Origin: Enoplosus armatus
Lineage: Eukaryota; Chordata; Actinopteri; Centrarchiformes; Enoplosidae
NCBI RefSeq assembly: GCF_043641665.1
Contig: NC_092197.1
Coordinates: forward strand, 18,900,357-18,964,356
Direction: 5' to 3'
DNA: 64,000 nt
Below, one piece after another: positions 1 to 10,385 of this stretch (within the stretch, counting starts at the first letter, position 1; every line of letters starts with the position of its first letter). Both the position numbers and the translations under genes were made by a program. The notes below the pieces were generated by a model. It ran no database searches. It was not told where the DNA came from and saw nothing but the letters and a program-made list of their open reading frames with translations.

Positions 1-600
1 TGTGCCATTAATGAGGAGTTTATGGTGATTTAAATGGACCGTTTGTCATCTATAATATTACTATAGAGCTTTTTGTAATATTTATATACATATATATATA
101 TATATATAAAAATACAGAGGCTTAGGTTTTTTTCTAATAACAGGTCACTGAAACAGTTTATTCCTGTAATATTCTTAAATGGATTAAAACATGTTGGTGG
201 CACTCAGTTATGAATTTAATTATCTTATTGCAAGCCGGCTTTAATAAATGTCACTATAATATTGTCATAATATAATGTTGTCACAGAGACTTGAGAGAGC
301 GCGTGTGCCTCTATTTGGTGAGTTTGCAGTGATTTTATTGGGCTTTTGTCACCTATAATACCTCTATAGGGGCAGTGTATTTAGGCCTATGGTGAACACA
401 GGTGTATACAGCCAAGACAGCACCTTTATTTATTCATTTATTTATTTTTTACTCACTTATTATAATATTGCTATAGAGGCGTATTATATCTGTGGTCCCG
501 ACATAACAGTGATCTTATTGCACGTCCTTTGTTTAAAAACCTCGCAGTAAAAGTCCTATAATACGGTATTCAGAGATGAACGTGTTTATGGCGTGGTGAG
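1..600. repeat. Degenerate AT-rich tandem repeat
   Basis: Phrases such as 'cctataatacctctatag', 'catctataatattactatag' and 'ttataatattgctatagagg' recur at roughly 130-170-base spacing, each near 'gtgattttattg'-like text. This suggests an old, decayed tandem array rather than unique intron. Copy borders are not sharp. Confidence 0.4.
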
Positions 601-1015
601 TCGAGACATACTGTATGACCTACAGTGTTTCCATAATATTGGAAAATCACTACAGTGCAGCTCTGGGTGCTTAATGTGCAGAATGGATTGCTTCTGAATT
701 CAAAACTCCCATGATCGTCTTTATACTGTACACAGGCCTCAGCTGGGATTTTTACCATATTCGCTTATTGCATTAACATTCCAACAGAGACTGAAAGGTG
801 CATTTATGGGGGATTTTTATCTGCTATTTGTTTTTTTTTTCTCTTTCTTTTGCATCTTGTGCAGCATCACCAGTAGCTGCTGATATCCTCTGATGTCATT
901 GTGTCCATGCTGCCTCTCCTCCTTTCATAACAGGATTAATGTAAATCCGTTTTTTTTTTGTTGTTGTTGTTTTTTTTTTTTACTCTTCATTTTGGGGTGT
1001 TTCTGATTTTTTTTT

Positions 1016-1046
1016 TCTTCTTCTTCTTCTTCTTCTTCTTCTTCTT
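1016..1046. repeat. (TTC)n trinucleotide repeat (GAA on the tcf4 sense strand)
   Basis: About ten uninterrupted TTC units are followed by CCTCCTCCTC. The array lies roughly 0.95 kb downstream of the tcf4 coding exon, inside the following intron. Confidence 0.9.
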
Positions 1047-1059
1047 TCCTCCTCCTCTT

Positions 1060-1250
1060 CAGACCAAAGTTGCTCCCAGAGGAGGAGAGGCGCGGAGAAA
1101 ACATGGCCGAGCGCGGGGGACGCTGTTTTCCTGTCCGCCAAGTTCTCCACACGGGGCTGCTCCTTAAAAACCCGAACTTTTTAAACGGAGTCTTGAGTTT
1201 GGGCATTTAACAGCCTGCTGCGGGGACATTTAAACTGCGGGGAGAAAGTG
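1060..1250. other. GC-rich unique block in tcf4 intron 2
   Basis: A CpG-containing block stands out from its AT-rich surroundings. It has two 'tttaaac' words near 1180 and 1230. It could be an internal regulatory element or an alternative first-exon region, since internal promoters are known for TCF4 in mammals. I see no convincing exon borders. Confidence 0.3.
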
Positions 1251-1272
1251 TGACACATTTCTCTCTTTTCGG

Positions 1273-1338
1273 CTGCCTGCCTGTCTGTCTGTCTGTCTGC
1301 CTGCCTGCCTGTCTCACTGTCTGCCTGCCTGCCTGTCA
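1273..1338. repeat. (TGCC/TGTC)n tetranucleotide repeat
   Basis: Alternating blocks of CTGC and CTGT units with one interruption (CTCACTG) make up this tract. Confidence 0.85.
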
Positions 1339-1443
1339 TGCAGGTTCATGATTGCACACCGAGCCTCTTTTGCATCTGAAACATCCTGTACAACACGGTG
1401 CAGGGTGCATATGGAGCAGCCTCTAAACTCACACAGGCAACAA

Positions 1444-1479
1444 CAAACAAACAAACAAACAAACAAACAAACAAACAAA
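1444..1479. repeat. (CAAA)n tetranucleotide repeat
   Basis: Nine near-perfect ACAA units read directly from the sequence. Confidence 0.9.
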
Positions 1480-1936
1480 ATCATGGGCAAAAAGAATCTG
1501 GCTACACATGAAGGAAAAAGAAGGACTTAAAATGAGATATACTACCATGGATGTTGGGAACATTTTCAAATCGCTGTTTCGCATCTATAAGACAACAAAA
1601 TTACCAATGCAGCATCACAATTCTCTGCACACACACACACGCACACACACACACACACAAACAAAACAAATGAAATTACACAACTAACAATATGCATTAA
1701 CTGCAAGTCTGCAAGTTACTCTACATAAACTTTTTTTTTCTTTTTTTTTTTTTGTGTGTGTGCAAATAGTTGTAAGGCTAAGATATGCAGGTCGTATGTG
1801 CCGGTGCGACTCACACGTTAAAACAAGTGTTAAACAGCGGCTCGCCGTACGGAGCCCACAGGACGCGTTTACCGTCTTCTGCGGCTCTTGTTTTGTTTTT
1901 TTTTTGTTGTTGTTTTTTTGCACTGTCACGGTACTA

Positions 1937-2092
<156 letters not shown>

Positions 2093-2125
2093 CTAGAAGC
2101 ATGGAAACAAATGGGAGAGACAGCC
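2093..2125 (-). other. tcf4: Predicted splice acceptor of tcf4 exon 2
   Basis: On the minus strand a pyrimidine-rich stretch (ctgtctctcccatttg) leads into 'cttctag' ending at 2093. The exon would begin at 2092 with 'gttccgcgag'. The location, 21 bases before the ATG, is consistent with a 5'-UTR intron. No transcript evidence is available here. Confidence 0.6.
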
Positions 2126-2452
2126 TCGGCGGGTGGATGGATGGGTGGATGGATGGGTGGATGGATGGACAGAAGGGGGCAGATTGATAGACGGGGAGAT
2201 AGATGAGGTGGGGGAGAGAGGAGAGGAGAGAAGAGAAGAGAGAAGGAGGAAGACCTCGGCTTTTTTTTTTTTTTTCCTTTTTCTTTTTTGTTGTTGTTGT
2301 TGTTGTTGTTGTTGCGCACCGCTCCGCTCCGCTCCCGGGTCTCTTTTATTTTCCTCCACAGCGAAATAAATCCCAGTAAAACAACCTCAAAGCCTCGATC
2401 ACAAACCTAGTTTGCTTTCATCGTCCGAGCAGGGACTCAGCCCCGGGTTCCT

Positions 2453-2492
<40 letters not shown>

Positions 2493-3028
2493 GGTTTGTT
2501 TTTTCTTTTTTTTTGTTGGCAGCAGGAAATAAATCCCAAGAAAGAAAAAAAAAAAAAAAAAAAGCTGACAGGCGATTCAAAAAAAAAAAAAAAAAAAAAA
2601 GACAGGAGTGTGTGTGTCCCCCCCCCCCCGGGCCCCCCCCACCCCACCAAAAAAAAAAGCCAACCAAAGAAGTCCGACCTCTCTCCGCGTGAAGACGCAG
2701 TTTGTCCGCCGCGGCTGGCTGTCAGGCTCGCGGCGCGCGATATAAATAAATAACGCGCCGTGTCTCCGCGCGAGCCTCTCGGGGAGGAACGCGATCAACC
2801 TTCGAAATGTGCGGTGGTCGTTGTGTGCGTGCGTGCGTGCGCGTGTGCGCGCGTGTGTCAGAGGAAGAGTCCAAGGCGGGGTGAGCGCTGCTCCTGACCG
2901 GGCCGACGGGTGCCCTCCGCTCGGCTGCGCGGCTGCTGAAGATCCCCGGGTGCACGCAGGACGGCTCCCATGTGCGTCTGGCAACAGCCTCGGCGCGATA
3001 AGTGTGTCGGTGCGGCCACCTAGCTTAC
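2093..3028 (-). other. tcf4: Predicted tcf4 intron 1 (5'-UTR intron), rich in simple repeats
   Basis: The intron runs from the candidate donor at 3028-3027 to the acceptor at 2094-2093, about 936 bases. It contains a GGAT repeat (2131-2170), a GA-rich stretch, a T run, (TTG)n at 2289-2313, (GT)n at 2453-2489, two long A runs (about 2545-2600) and a C run (about 2619-2640). Nearly a third of the intron is low-complexity sequence. Confidence 0.5.
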
Positions 3029-3110
3029 ATTCCCGTCTAACGCCGCCGAGCACCGAGGAGCTGCTGCTGCTGCTGCCGCCGCCGCCGCACAGGAGAGAGC
3101 GGGTGGGGTG
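2690..3110. promoter_or_regulatory. tcf4: CpG island over the tcf4 5' end
   Basis: CpG dinucleotides and GC content are clearly raised by eye here ('gcgcgcgata', 'aacgcgccgtg', 'ggcgcgat', 'cgccgccgag') compared with flanks that are almost CpG-free. Such islands mark vertebrate promoters, and this one sits at the expected 5' end of the minus-strand tcf4 transcript. Confidence 0.7.
3061..3088. repeat. (CTG)5(CCG)4 trinucleotide repeat
   Basis: Five CTG units are followed directly by four CCG-type units. On the tcf4 sense strand these read CGG then CAG, inside the candidate 5'-UTR exon. Confidence 0.9.
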
Positions 3111-3112
3111 GT

Positions 3113-3134
3113 GGGGGGGGGGGGGGGGGGGGGG
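3113..3134. repeat. Poly-G run (22)
   Basis: A homopolymer directly upstream of the CTG/CCG repeat. It reads as poly-C on the tcf4 sense strand. Confidence 0.95.
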
Positions 3135-3154
3135 AAACGAGCCGGAGAAAAAGA

Positions 3155-3260
3155 AATACATTTTAAAAGAAAAGCGGGTTCGTGGCTTTGATTGATTGGC
3201 TGATTAGCGCGGTGATTGGCTGCTGGGACTGGGATTGGGTCAATTCGGCTAATTGGGGCA
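3155..3260 (-). promoter_or_regulatory. tcf4: tcf4 proximal promoter: four CCAAT boxes and a TATA-like element
   Basis: ATTGG (CCAAT on the minus strand) occurs at 3195-3199, 3215-3219, 3234-3238 and 3252-3256, with 18-20-base spacing. A TATA-like 'ttttaaaatgtat' lies downstream on the same strand near 3160-3172. CCAAT arrays of this type bind NF-Y and usually lie within about 150 bases upstream of start sites. The orientation and position next to the CpG island fit a minus-strand transcript running into tcf4. The start site itself is inferred. Confidence 0.6.
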
Positions 3261-4890
3261 GGAAGAGGTGATCTTTTATTCTCGCCCCTCTGGAGTTTTG
3301 GGGAGTTGCAATGGTGCTTAAACAGAAAAAAAAAACTAAAAAAAAACTTTTAAAATGTATTTTTTTTAATATGTTACTTAAATAATAATTTGTGTATTTA
3401 CTATTTCATGCTTGCATTTTTATTTGATTGATTTTTTTGGTTAGTCTATCTCTCTGTGCATCTTTCCTGATGTATTTTACATGCTTGACTTGCATGGTAA
3501 CCCCCCCCCCACACACACACCATGGGTCACAACAGCACCAAAACCCACCTCTCTGGAAATACTTTGCAGTACTTTTGCAGCTTTTTTTTTTTTTCTTTCT
3601 TGTGCAGCCCACAGCCTGCAAGTCTAAAATGACTGGCCTATTTCTGCCAATTACACCCTGCATGTGTGGGTTTCTCTCACAGAGGGGAAAAAAAAGGCAG
3701 CAAAAAAAAAAAAAAAAAAAACCCCACACAGGTGCAGGTAGGACATAAAGGCTTATTTGTTGCCGTGTAAAAGTGGCCCTGCCTGTTGGCCCTATCACAG
3801 CCTTTCACTCCATGTAACAGCCTCTACAGAGAGCAGTGTGGACCCATTCGTTTGTGTTATGAAACACGTAAGTGCAGTGGAAGTGGACTGTAAACACACC
3901 ACAACTCTCTTTTCCCGCTTTTTCCAAGTATCGGACCGAACCAAGCACAGCAGGAAACTCCAACCTCAGACCCCCCCCCCCCCCCCCGGGGGTTCTTTCA
4001 GAGTGGCCTTGAGTCAAAATGTCCCCAAGAAAAAGTTTTTTATCTGTCCAGCCCCGAGTCTTTTTAGGTCTCCACCACGCGACACATCTCATACCATGAC
4101 ACCAGACATGAATGGAGTGAATGTCGCGGCAGAGTTCTGACAGGATGACAGAAGTCCGTAAATGTTGACGTGACGCATTATCTGTCTGCAGAACAGTTAA
4201 TCATAGCAACAGACTGACACCGTCGAGTGTTCTGCAAGTTCTGCAGAAGTTAGAGTGAATGGGCAACATGCAAAATCACTGAAAGAAACCCTCCCCCAAA
4301 TGACAGAATAAGTCATTTGTTAGTACGTTCCAAAATGCTAAAGCTACTTGGTTACAGTCACGGTGAAAAGAAACCAACATCAACTAAGAATCCTGCTTAA
4401 AGTTATAATGAAGACGAAACAGCGGGTGTGTTTTTGATAACACAGGTTCCAGGGCAGTGCTGGAGTGCTGAGCATGGCAGAAAACACTGCCGTGATCAGC
4501 TACCGTCAGGAAACAACGACAACACGAGGAAGAGTGACGTGGCGTGTCTCTTTAGAGTGCAGCCAAACAAACTGTAGACCAAGAGGATGAATCACCTCAC
4601 ACACGCAACATTTCAACACGGACGCCCGTGAAACTAGACTGGCCCGAGCCGGTGCGACCACGGGGAGGGGCAGCCACGCGATTCTGAACTCATGGAGGGG
4701 GCCCGCCGCCACATTTGATAAACAAAAACAGATCCTCAGCAGCAACGAGCTCTAGCTAGTGCAGGGCGCAGCCGTGTCGGGTTTATGACGATCTTCCGCT
4801 CGTTTTATTTTTTTTACACCCCCTGGTGTTTTTGGAGAACATTGCAACGCGACGCCTACGGGCCTGCGAGCATAAACGAGGCTTAAGAAG
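3261..4890. other. Unique upstream sequence, no gene seen
   Basis: The stretch contains A/T homopolymers, C runs at 3501-3510 and 3971-3987, and an A run near 3703-3720. Short open frames here are broken, low-complexity and show no family resemblance. Confidence 0.5.
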
Positions 4891-5002
4891 GTGAACACCT
4901 AGCAGCTAAAGAGCCAGCTCATTTCTTTTATCAAGAATCTGTGGAGACCACATCGGAGCGAACTTGACGCTGGACTTGACGTGCATCAGGTGGACACAGA
5001 TG
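4891..5002 (+). repeat. Interspersed repeat family A, partial copy 1
   Basis: 'cctagcagctaaagagccag', 'gtggagaccacatcggagc' and 'catcaggtggacacagatg' occur in the same order as in the copies at 16.8-17.0 kb and 54.2 kb. Only the 3' half is present. I recognise this as a common percomorph interspersed repeat but cannot assign its class. Confidence 0.6.
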
Positions 5003-6254
5003 CTCTCTCTGTCTGTAGGACGTGGGGGGGAAAACAAACAAACAAAGCAATGAATGCTGCTTTGAGGATTGCAACATAAATATATAGGTTGTTGTAAGCC
5101 GTTTTTGAACAAATGGCCGTGTCGACAGAGTTCTTACTGAGGACGGTCATAACAGAAGGTAGATGTTCCTGAAGAGGAAAAATCAGGGAGAAAAGTCTGT
5201 TCAACTGTTGCTCGGGCTCTGGTGGCCACTGATTGAAATGTGGGCAGATTATTAAACGTTCCTCTTCCTTAATTTCTTTCTTTCTTCCTTTCCAAGGGGG
5301 CCGCCGAGCCGAGCCGAGCCGAGCCGTCAGACTTCTCCGCTGCCCCTCTCTTTTCATTGCCAACACGTGAGACGCAGGAAAGAGTTGCATAACTCCAAAC
5401 AACACATCCCGGGTTTAGTCTGCGCGATTTTAACCTTGAAAACAGAGCAGGAACGCACAGTTACGGTCTGACACAGAACACAGTACGTCTGTCACATCTG
5501 GGTCAAAACTGAGCTGCAAAACATCATCCTTGATACATAGAAGGGGTTGCATAATGAGCTGGGAAGGAGGGGGCACGGGGGACATAACTTCCTGGCGTGA
5601 CTCAGTTAGTGGAACAACTAGATACTGGCCTTCCAGAACATCACAGAAAAGGACAAAAACAAAGATCGACACTGTGAAAATGCGAGCGTGTACCTGTACC
5701 CTTTGGCATGGATGAGGATTACAAGTTGTTGTCGTGATTTAAATGTAAATGATTAGCATTTAAAGTAAAAAAAAAACAAGCCTTTCTCTTGCTTTAGGCC
5801 AAAGGTTTTCAAACCCTGAGGCGCACCTCCACAGCCAGATCCCAAACACTCGCTCACTTACCTGCCGTGTGTTCACCTGTCACATAAACTCCTCCTGTCG
5901 TTACAGATCCACTTGCTCACCTGCTCCCCATTTCCCTGAAATCCCCCCCCCCCCCCCCCCCCCCCCGCCCTGTGGTATTCATGACCTTGTAAGGGAAAAT
6001 CTCCTAAAAGCTCTGAGTTATCACGTGTTTGTTTATGTTTTCAGAAATGGAAGTTAAAGTCACAGCAGCAAAGACAGAAAAGGTGCAGAAACACACAGCA
6101 GACAGCAGAAAACACTTCTGTTTTTTTAAAAACAGAAGTGTTTTTAAAAAGAAAAAACAATATAAATATAATAAATACAGATATTAAAAAAAATGGGGAA
6201 ATCGTTATTCTATAATACGCTTTTCCCGGCGTTAGCCTCGGTGGATGAGGAATC
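5003..6254. other. Unique sequence with poly-C run and a perfect hairpin
   Basis: The stretch holds a 24-base C run (5943-5966) and a 17-bp-arm palindrome (6109-6144). No gene was recognised. Confidence 0.5.
6109..6144. repeat. Perfect inverted repeat, 17-bp arms, 2-base loop
   Basis: The left arm at 6109-6125 (contains AACACTTCTGTTTTT) is the exact reverse complement of the right arm at 6128-6144 (contains AAAAACAGAAGTGTT), separated by TT. It could extrude as a cruciform or fold in RNA. It may instead be a duplication artefact of a T/A-rich tract. Confidence 0.9.
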
Positions 6255-6259
6255 TTCTG

Positions 6260-6345
6260 TCATCCTGTCTTTATGCTAAGCTAAGCTAACCACCCTCTGG
6301 CTCTGGCGTCATATTTAGCCTTCAGACTCGAGTGGGATCAATCTC
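6260..6345 (-). repeat. Interspersed repeat family C, copy 1
   Basis: 'atgctaagctaagctaacc' is the reverse complement of the 'ggttagcttagcttagca' signature in the copy at 51.1 kb. This family is frequent in percomorph genomes. Confidence 0.6.
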
Positions 6346-6439
6346 CTCGTCGAGCAAGGAAGCGAGTGCGAGCGCATCTCTAGAAGTGTTGAGCTATTCT
6401 CTGAGGACACGCCACACACAACTAGCTGGCATACTGAAT

Positions 6440-6655
6440 GTAGTTCGGACATTCATGTTCCCTTTCGGATGAATTGGTATAACTTTTGGTGATCCCTTAA
6501 CGTTCCCTTTCATTTTTTTATTCAATTTGTGACCACATTTTTTCATTCTTTGCGTTTTATTCTAATTACAAAATGTTAGCATGCTAACACGCTAAACTGA
6601 GATGGTGAACTTGTTAAGCATCAGCTTGTTGATGTTCGACAGCAGCAGAGAATGA
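6440..6655 (-). repeat. Interspersed repeat family B, copy 1
   Basis: The reverse strand carries 'ctaacatgctgatgctta'-like head words and a tail with 'accaaaagttataccaattc' and 'gaacatgaatgtc', in the same order as the copy at 16.1-16.5 kb. The element is fragmentary. Confidence 0.55.
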
Positions 6656-6688
6656 GGCAGGAAATGTGTGGTCAGAGAGAGAGAGGGC

Positions 6689-6707
6689 GGGGGGGGGGGG
6701 GGGGGGG
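6689..6707. repeat. Poly-G run (19)
   Basis: A homopolymer that follows a short GA repeat. Confidence 0.95.
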
Positions 6708-6959
6708 CGACATGCAACAAAAGGTCTCTGACTTTGATTTGAAATAAAATTGTGTATTCTGCAGCTTCTAGCAACTTCTTCAGGAGCCACTTACTAAGGT
6801 TTTAGATGTATTAAGTTGATAAAAAAAAAAAAAAAAAAACGTGACTACCAGGCACCACAGTACACCCCCATCTGTTATATTTGATGTCCCCAGCTCTTGA
6901 GCAACACTTGACACTGACTGTGTTTCTAAGGAAACTACAGACATGAATGAAAACTGAGA

Positions 6960-7094
6960 GACAGACAGGAAGGAAGAAAAAAAGAGAGAGAGAGAGAGAA
7001 AAAAAAAAATGACAGGAGTGAATTTAAAATGCCATGATGGTGGCGGTGGTCAAGGAAATAGCAGGGCTGAGTCACTGGGAGGAATTAATGGTAT

Positions 7095-7131
<37 letters not shown>

Positions 7132-7224
7132 GGCACACACTCCTGCAGGGAAGCTGTGCAAGCAGACACACACTAAATGCATGCAACCACACATGCATAT
7201 TCATTTTTTTTTTTCTGTCTCTCT

Positions 7225-7281
<57 letters not shown>

Positions 7282-7415
7282 CGCCCCTCTGCGGTCTCTA
7301 ACAGTGTGTTTTTGCCAAACACCTGTGTAATCGTACAGCTGTGGAGAATGCTGGGAAAGGACCGGGGGAACTGAACACCGCACAGCTAATACCCTTTGAT
7401 TCCACCCAGATCACT

Positions 7416-7458
<43 letters not shown>

Positions 7459-7604
7459 TATATGAGTGTGTGAAAGTGTGAGTGCTTTTGGAGACTGGAG
7501 AGAAGAGAGAGATAGAGAGGGAGGAAAAGCAAGAGAGCAGATGAGTGTTGGCTCAAGTTTGTTATGTGTGCTTTTGTGGCGTGTGTGTGTGTGTGTGTGT
7601 GTGT
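6960..7604. repeat. Cluster of CA/GT and GA microsatellites
   Basis: CA tracts lie at 7096-7129 and 7227-7279 and GT tracts at 7417-7456 and 7578-7604, with GA runs near 6985 and 7500. The CA and GT blocks face each other and could pair in a transcript. Confidence 0.9.
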
Positions 7605-9010
7605 ATAATCTGTCCCCAGTATCAGCATTCTGGAACATTCCTCGATCCTCCTCCTCCTCCAGTTGAACTCATCGAGCGCCCTCTTCCTAAAAACCATCCA
7701 CCACAGAGGAAGAAGCTGCTGTCACTTTTTTTTTTTTTTTTTAAGCAGTAAACTTTTTTTTTTTTTCTATCACAAATATGTCTGCTGTTGCAGCTACACG
7801 TCCAGGAAAGATCCGCTTTTGCTTTTCAGGGGGAAACACGTTAGTGAGACATCGCTCATACTGTGTCAATTATTAGTATTAGTAGTATTTCTTCTTTCCG
7901 GGTGAAATAATGGGCCTCACGCAAGAACCACTTGTATGAACAGATGCGTTCTTAAGTGGCACATGCGAGTGGTTTCAGAGAACTCATCCAATTTCATTGA
8001 GCAGCGGCTCGTCGGCCATATAGTCCTTACTGTAACAGTTAATGCGCTCAAATACTGGCGTATAAAAAAAACAACACAAATGTCAGTCGCGCTCCATCCA
8101 AGACTCCGACCTGTTGATCGTTCCTGAACAACTGCAGCTCGTGCTGGTTGTACTGACATGCACATGTCTGCCGCGACAAACACTCCTGCAGCTTCAGTCA
8201 TCACTTTGGCACTTTGGTCCGAATCTGCAGCGAGAGGCAGCCTGAACGCTGTGGGGAGGAGGACTCGCTCCCCCCCCCCCCCCCCCCCAGTCTGGTTTTG
8301 CCGTCGGCGTACAGCTTGACACTAACCGTCGTCCGTTTTCGCTGAAACTAGCCGGGAAACCCGCAACGCTCCCATGCGGTGGATGTAGCGTGACGCGGCT
8401 GACAGACAGCTGACTGGTGCGCTGCCAAAACGTTCCGGGTAAAACACATTTCATATAGCGCTTTTCAAACCGGTAGTTACAATATATGCAATACGGATGG
8501 GAGAAAATGGATGATGAATATAAAATACAGAAATAATAACAGCATTATCTCAGAAATTCGGTCGCTTGTCCACCTGCCCAACATACCAGGGTCCCCCCGC
8601 AAAAGGGCTGATTTTTACAAAAGATTTCCAAAGATAGATTTTGGTGTCCTTTAATCCAGATATGCTCCTGTCATTACACTTCAAGGAGAGATATTTGGTT
8701 TCTCAATCTTGAACACTACACTAATACATTACTACTGCCATCATTACCCTAAAAAGTACCCTAAAATTGCTCTCCAGCGCTGGCCGATCTGCACAGACAG
8801 CTGACACCATTCTTGCTACACGGTGAACAGTAACTCGTGTTGGCCAAAGGTCTCAGCGGCTGCCAGGTTTCTTCCACGGTTTTTATGAGCTGCACTCATG
8901 ACAGTTTGACACACAGAAGTTTTAGTAATGAGCCGCAAATGTCCAACTTCCACATCTGACCGGATCGCGGAATTCTTGGTTGACGCGAGTCTGCGTCTGA
9001 GAGTGTGAGG
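7605..9010. other. Unique sequence, no gene seen
   Basis: The stretch contains T runs near 7730-7765 and a 19-base C run (8270-8288). 'catatagcgcttttcaaa' at about 8453 resembles a word common in fish interspersed repeats. No coding potential was recognised. Confidence 0.45.
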
Positions 9011-9024
9011 GTGGATGTTTCTAG

Positions 9025-9027
<3 letters not shown>

Positions 9028-9056
<29 letters not shown>

Positions 9057-9145
9057 TGTCCCTGGCCTGGGTGTTTTTTTTTGGGATAAGGAGGCGGGTG
9101 CCAAGCAGATGGTTTACACAGGTGTCTCTAGTATGTATGCACTGA

Positions 9146-9186
<41 letters not shown>
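9028..9186. repeat. Two GT microsatellites
   Basis: GT tracts at 9028-9056 and 9147-9186 are separated by about 90 bases of unique sequence. Confidence 0.9.
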
Positions 9187-9189
<3 letters not shown>

Positions 9190-9584
9190 GGTAGAGAGAG
9201 AGAAAGAAAGGGCTAGAGGGAAGCAGCTGGGGTCAAGTTCAGGCCACTTCCTTCTGTTTATAAAGTAAAAGTTTTTCCTCTCAGTAAGTACAGTTTTATT
9301 CACTGGTGTTTATGTGCAGGTGGAATTTGCCCTCAAAACTTCCTCGACTAGAAAGCTGCTTCTTACTCGTGGCTCAGGTGGGAAAGTTGGCGTATGGATT
9401 CAAATTAAAGTCAACACCACTGAGAAGTCAGACAGGTCAGGAAACACAAGTGGGCAGACGGCCAAACGCTGCCAGCCTAGCGGGGTGCGCGCACTTGACT
9501 CGTCTTGACCCCCGACAATGTCCTCAACTGAATTATACAACCCCCCCCACCACATAAGAAATCTTAAAGAGCCCTAATGTAAGG
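9190..9584. other. Unique sequence, no gene seen
   Basis: Spacer between the GT pair and the ATC satellite. No open frame longer than about 80 codons and no motif was recognised. Confidence 0.4.
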
Positions 9585-9829
9585 CTTGTCATCACTACCA
9601 TCATCATCAACATCACCATTCCCAGCCGCTTCATTAGCACCCTCAATCATCTGTCATCATCATCCTCATCATCATCATCATCTCACCAGCTTCGTTGTCG
9701 TCGTCATCATTGCCCTCAGAAATACCATCATCACCACCATCATCATCATCTTTACCAGCTACACTAGCATCATCATCATCCCCAGCTTCATCATCATCTT
9801 CATCATCATGTTAACCCTCACCAGCTTTG

Positions 9830-9861
<32 letters not shown>

Positions 9862-10352
9862 TCACCAGCTTCATTGTCGTCATCATCATTGCCATCAGAA
9901 ATACCATCATCACCACCATCATCATCATCTTTACCGGCTACACTAGCATCATCATCATCATCCCCAGCTTCATCATCATCATCATCATCTTCATCATCAC
10001 GTTAACCCTCACCAGCTTCGTCATCATCATAACCATCATCATCATCAGTCTCATCATCATTAACCTCACCATCTTTACCCACCACCATCATTATCATCTT
10101 CATCCTCGTCATCATCCTCTCCAGCTACATAATCATCAGTTTCATCCTCATCAGCTTCTTCATCATCCTCATCACTGCTAACTTCACCATTTTTATCATC
10201 AATATTGTCGTCGTCGTCATCATCATCATCATCATCATCATCTCACCAGCTTCGTTGTCGTCGTCATCATCATTGCCATCAGAAATACCATCATCACCAC
10301 CATCATCATCATCTTTACCGGCTACACTAGCATCATCATCATCCCCAGCTTC

Positions 10353-10385
<33 letters not shown>

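Larger units (their letters stand above)
3029..3140 (-). other. tcf4: Candidate tcf4 exon 1 (non-coding)
   Basis: On the minus strand a good donor, 'gaat|GTAAGC', ends a GC-rich stretch at 3029. The stretch contains (CGG)4(CAG)5-like sequence (3061-3088, written here in sense orientation) and a long C tract (complement of the G run at 3113-3134). The upstream boundary is a guess, placed downstream of the TATA-like and CCAAT motifs. Splicing 3029 to 2092 would give a short 5'-UTR ahead of the TCF4 ATG. Confidence 0.4.

Noticed and set aside
925..1206. Minus-strand frame containing SAMFSPRLSSSGSN, reminiscent of the next TCF4 exon (MFSPPVSSGKN)
   Set aside because: The similarity stops after a few residues, there is no AG acceptor or pyrimidine tract before the ATG, and the frame runs into a Glu/Lys repeat made by the GAA tract. 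I treat it as coincidence.
2412..3195. Plus-strand frames across the CpG island (113 and 128 codons)
   Set aside because: They translate GT, A, C and G tracts and lie antisense to a better supported tcf4 promoter.
7096..7604. Regularly spaced repeats that might suggest a CRISPR-like array
   Set aside because: They are dinucleotide microsatellites in a vertebrate genome, with no uniform repeat-spacer structure.
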